Shown here piece by piece: positions 56,001 through 62,000 of a stretch of 64,000 nucleotides of DNA. The stretch's first letter is position 1; each line of letters opens with the position of its first letter. The notes beneath the pieces were generated by a model. It did not search any database and was not told where the DNA came from. It saw nothing but the letters and a program-made list of their open reading frames with translations. Source of the DNA: Epiperipatus broadwayi. Its lineage: Eukaryota > Onychophora > Udeonychophora > Euonychophora > Peripatidae. Made by a program: the position numbers and the translations under genes. The stretch lies in assembly GCA_028023455.1 (NCBI GenBank), contig JAQFVV010012394.1, forward strand, positions 22,524,900 through 22,588,899, given 5' to 3'.

Positions 56001-59000
56001 ATGGCATAAGAATACTATTACTTCTTTATTATCTCCTTACTAACTCTACAGCACTCTTATGACTTTTACAAATAAACTATCTTTAATAATAATAGATAAA
56101 TAAATCTCAATCTTTTGTTAAGGAAATATAATTAAACGATCTCAGGTTCTTCTAATTATCTTAAAGTAATAATAATTCGTGCAGAAAGGAATGATAAGGG
56201 ATTTAATATCAAACCTAAATACACCTAACTTATTCTAATAACAATACTAACAATAATAATCTTTAGTGTATAGCTTAATCTTATCTATTTTATTATACTA
56301 TTAATCATTAAGAAAATAAGTAAATCATATACATGTCTTTCATTTCCATATAGTATCTTAATTTTAAAATAGACCAAAATCTTATAATTTAACAATTTGT
56401 GGCAATAAATAATATTATACTCTTATATTGTGCATTATAATTACTTTGTGACCATTGTAATATTATATGTTAATGTCAATCAATTTCTATAAATTATATT
56501 AAGAAAATATTGTGTTTCTTTCTCAAATAATAAAATAATAAATTCATATTGTGCAAATATTATGTTTATTCAAATTATCTGTTGTCAAATGCTGTGGTGT
56601 AAAATAATGAATTCGACACATTTTTAAAACAACTTAACAAATTTATTTACATCAACTTTAACAAATAACTTATTTACACTATTTACATTTAAAGTGGAAA
56701 CCAAAGAAAAATAAAAAATAAAAATAATAATACAAGATTTTTACACTGTTACTATTTCCATAATCATAAATAGATAATTTATACATTTCTTAAAATGTTT
56801 TATCAATAACATTTAATTAAGTTTATGACTTTAAATTTTAATAAAACATCATTTGTCCTCAGTTAATACAAGAAAAGGTTTTATGTAAAATATCATTCAT
56901 GTAGCATATATGTGAATAAACAGACTTTAATAATTAAAATGCTACTTCACTTAGGTTTTACTGCTATTTATATTATAATGTACTAGTATGTATTACATTT
57001 ACTATCAGTATTACTCAAATATTAATTAATGTATAAACTGATATAACTTTGTAATATAATAACAATTATTATATTATAACTATTTATTTCATTCCGATAT
57101 AATGTCATACTACATGTCTTATCAAAATATGCAATACGTATATGTTCTTTTAAAATAATATTTAAAATTATTCAACAATTTCAAATTTTTATAAAGTATT
57201 ATATCAAATAAAAATTCTATGATTCTTTTCTATTTAAATCATTACTTTTCTTTACTTGTTATTCTTATTCCTTCCTAAAAAAACTTCTATCTACAAAAGT
57301 CATTTTAACCTTATTCAATTTCAGAAAAACAGATGACCAATTTTAAAAAAAATAATAATTATCCAAACTCTCTTATACCTCATCATCCATATACGATAAA
57401 CCTTCAATCAAAATATAAATTTCTATGTAAAATTAACTTACTTATCTAATAAAAATAAAAATAAAATATAGATTTTTATTATATCTCTTACTAACTTGAA
57501 AAGGAAAAAAAAATAAATAACTTATACTAATATAATAAATCTAATTCCTAATATTGTAACAGAAACATTAAAATTTATTCACGAAAGAATCATATAATTA
57601 TTTCTAGGTTCTCATATTACGTTGTACTAAATTTACATCATCAATTTAAAGTATGCATATTAAAATAAAACTGCTATTACTAATATTATGCGTGTATATT
57701 CTTTAAATATTTATCCATTCATTCAACAATCAAATAACATTTGGTTGATCTAAAGAAAACATAGCAAATACATCAAATTATTATTATTACATAATTTTTT
57801 ACCATAAATGATACTTTAATGTACAGTCCGTCACACGATGTCCTCCAGGATTACAGTTTTACAAGATAATTTCACATTTACACTCAACAATTATTCTTTA
57901 AAATATTACGTGTTGTATAATTATAAGATAAACTTTATGCAATGAAAAGTTATATTAATATTTAGTTATTATTTTAAAAAAAATGTAAATGTACCTTTCC
58001 TATCTTTAATAAATCAATAATTAATTAAATATTTATGTTAGTTAATAAATAAAAAAACATATTACATAAAATCCAACGGTGTCTTCTTTTCACCATAATT
58101 GTTCTTTTTCCTAGGCACAAATTTTCACCAAACATTACTTCCTTTTCCGGTTCATCACGTGTTTTTTAAAAGTTTTTATGGAATAAATGAAAATGTTCTT
58201 TTTTTTAAAAATAAAATAAAGTCAGTTCCACCATAAACAAAATAAAATTAAAATAGTTTATAGGATCCGTATTCATTTCTTTAAGGAAAATTATTTAAAA
58301 GTTATTATTTTTAGTATTAGTTAATAGTTTATAAAGTTCTTATTTAATTATTTTAAAATTGACTTGGATATCCACGTATATTTTACTTGCGCATTCCTTA
58401 ACGAATATTTAGGTAAGATTAATTTTATATTCTTCTGTACGACCAGCGTTCAGACTTTACTAATATAATAATTTTATTTATAGGTACTTCTTTACCCATT
58501 AAATTTCCAATTTATTTGCCTTTTAAACTGTCAAAATTTAGTCTTTTAAACCATAAAGACTTAACAAGGCAAGTATTTATGTAATCAGTATTATTTACCA
58601 TCTTTACTAAGTTATATACTTAGATTTATAATTTACAAATACTTTCTTCATAAAGAAGTATTTCTCATTCTTTTAAATATCTGTTTTATAAAAATTAATT
58701 ACAATCAGCTTTTAAATTTATATAAAGTCCAACATATTACTTTTATGCATCTAGTAACTCTCCTAGTTAATCCAGCGTTTGTTAAATTTTTAGTATAAAG
58801 TCTCCAATACATTTTATCCTTATACGATGTTTTCATGACTATTTGATAGTAAATTGAGCTTCGATCGAGACGATCAATAGGAAATTATAATTAAAATTAG
58901 CACTGCATATTTGTCTATAAACTTTTATAAATTATTTTAAAACTACTCTCTTATAATTTTTAAAACGATTATGAGAGCGTCTATAATTACTTAGCTATTT

Positions 59001-62000
59001 CTAATAGCACACTTTACTTTAAAAATTACAATCACAATCCCCCTCCGAACAATTGAACCTTGGTTTTATACCGGAAGAAACTCCCCACTTGATTGGTAGA
59101 TTAAACAATCAACTTGCTAGCTTATTTACATATTTTACCAACAAGACAGAATTAAAAATAAATAATGACTTATTTAATATTTATTATTTATCACATTATT
59201 AAATTCTTAAATTAATCTTTATCGTTTATTTAAATCCATTAAACATTTTTTAAAATATTCTTTCTTACTTAATTTCACTTTTAACTTTTATAAGATTATT
59301 TTTATAAACAAATTAAGTCTATTTTTATTCGTTATGTTTTTAAGCAGTATTTTAAAAATCAGATTTAATATTTCACATTAATTATTTTTATTTTTATCTC
59401 ATGATAGCCAATATAATACTTATAAATTTTTATAACAGAATTTTAAAATAGTTTTGCAACTTTACTAAAAAACTCACAAGCATGTGTGTATGTGTCTAAC
59501 TAACATCTGTTTTACAACACAGCTACAAACGCTTATAATAATCTAAAAATAAACTAACAATTTCATTTTTTAAAAATAATATTTTTAAAATAAATAATAT
59601 ATTATAACAATTTTTAAAATAATAATTCGATATTATTAAAATCAAATATTAATCTTCTACTATGTACTACTAATAATTAAAATATTTATATTCACTTATT
59701 AAATATTAATCTTTATCAACAATAAATATATGCATTTAATTTTAACTTGTCTTTTTAAAACTTTAACTTTAAACATTTATTTCTTAAATTTATTAATGCA
59801 GTATTGATTATGGCCAGTTTTCCCAACCATATACTATTATCATCCCTATTGAAACGTCTCTCTCAAACATCAGCACAATTTTCACATATCAAATATTCAT
59901 AGATTACTTTAATTACACTTTTTAAAAGATTGTTATAAATAAAATTAACATCATATAGCTAAATATATCTTAAATTTAAAATTTTTTTAATAGATTGACA
60001 CAACAATTTATGGAGACCCATACAAAAGGGCACAATATATATATATAGGTGAAACACGTGTTAATATTGCCAACAGGGTATATCAACAAAAGTATTTATA
60101 TAATAAAACTAAAATTAAAGATGAAACTAAATCAATATTTTGAGAGCACCAAATTACAAACAATCATATTTTTGAACCTTCTGAAGCTAGCATTATTTGT
60201 TCAGAAAGAAATGATATTAAAAGTAAAAGAGGCATATATAATAGCCAATAATAACAATGCTATTAACAAAAGAGAAGCTTGCTTTACTCATTCCAAAGCA
60301 TGGAATATTTAATTATTTGAATATATAAATATTTTATATAGAACATTTACACGTGTTTAAAAAACGTTATTTATCATTCATTATATATTAAACAGCTATG
60401 ATTATGGGGTTTTAAAGATTGCCCTGAAAGCGGTTCAGTTATAAAGCTATAAAATTTTATTAAAAACTTCACTTATTTATATATATGTAGCATATTTATT
60501 TATTATTATTTTATAATTTTAAAATGTGGATATATATATATTATTACAATTTTATTGAATGAATATTTGAGGGCAGAAAATAAAATACATATAATCCAAA
60601 AATTATATTTTATTTCTTTGAATGTTTTATTGCAAATCAACATCGTCATAATTTCTTTCTTTTTTTAGTGAATTCTGATTCAATAGATAAAATTGTTAAG
60701 GAAGGAAATCATTCTTGACCTATGCTGATTTTACTTTAACATGATCAGAATATTGTGAAAATTTAAGCATACAAATTGTACATAGATGAAAAATCTATAT
60801 CACTACACGACCAGTCCTTCTGCAATTGTATTACATCAAAATGATCAGGCCTTCAAATTACAGAAATTTGGCAGAAAATAAAAAAGAATATATAATTACA
60901 TTTACCAGTGTGATAATAAAACATTTTATTTTTGCAGAAAGCATAAAATCATGCAGGCTAGCGCCTTCATTCACACAACCCTCGAGCCAGTTCGAACATG
61001 ATTATTTATCAGATAATGCCGAAAAATTATTTCTGATACATAACTTTTTAGCAAATAAAATTCTACAAATACACCAAAGCGTAAGCATGTGGTTAAGACC
61101 TGTAAAGGTCCCTACCTTCAAATTTTCATGTGCATATTCTTGAGGTTTACGGCCTTAGTAAATATTACTTACGTAATCAATGTGCATTTAAATAAATTTA
61201 TAAATACGCAATTGTAAATATAACAGAAACAATTAATTAAAATAAGCCTCAGTGAAAGATCTCTTTTGAAAATTAAAATTTATATCTTTTGAAAAAAATA
61301 ATTACATCTTCTTAAAGCAATATATTCTTTAAACTATTGTTATGATAACTAAGTAGGCACTGCAGAAAATTTCAAAAAATGCCATTTAAGCTTTGCAAAA
61401 AAACTAGCCATAAAAAACTCAAATAAAATTATTATTTTTATAAAATAATAGTTAAAAATGTAGGTTTATTGGATAAATGTTAAAGTTTCTCTCCATTAAA
61501 AAAAATAAACACATATTTTGTAAAGATATTTATGTATTTATATTATGGTTTTATGTGTTTGCATTTTTTGATTTTATTTTTCAGATAAATATTTTTAAAA
61601 TAATATTCACCTTAAAATAATTACTTTAATTAATCAAAGCGTTAGTGCATCAGGAAATAAAATGTACCATATTTTGTTTACATTGATTTTATTTATATGA
61701 TTTAATTCAGTAGCAAAACAAGTTTAGGAAAGAACAAAAAAAAAGAATGTTTTGTTTTCTATATGAAACAAGAATAGTAATTCCTACATTAATGTTTTCT
61801 AAAAAAAAGACATATAAGAAAATAAACTGGAAATATCTAAACTAAAATGATTTCTTACCAAGGTTGTGGAAATTTCTGGTGTTGATCTTTAAATTCTTGT
61901 ACAGCCCAAAATGCCAAATGAACAGAAGTCTATATAAAAAACAGTAATAAATATTAATATACATATAAAAGCTAAGTCATAAAAATAAAATTTTTCAAAA

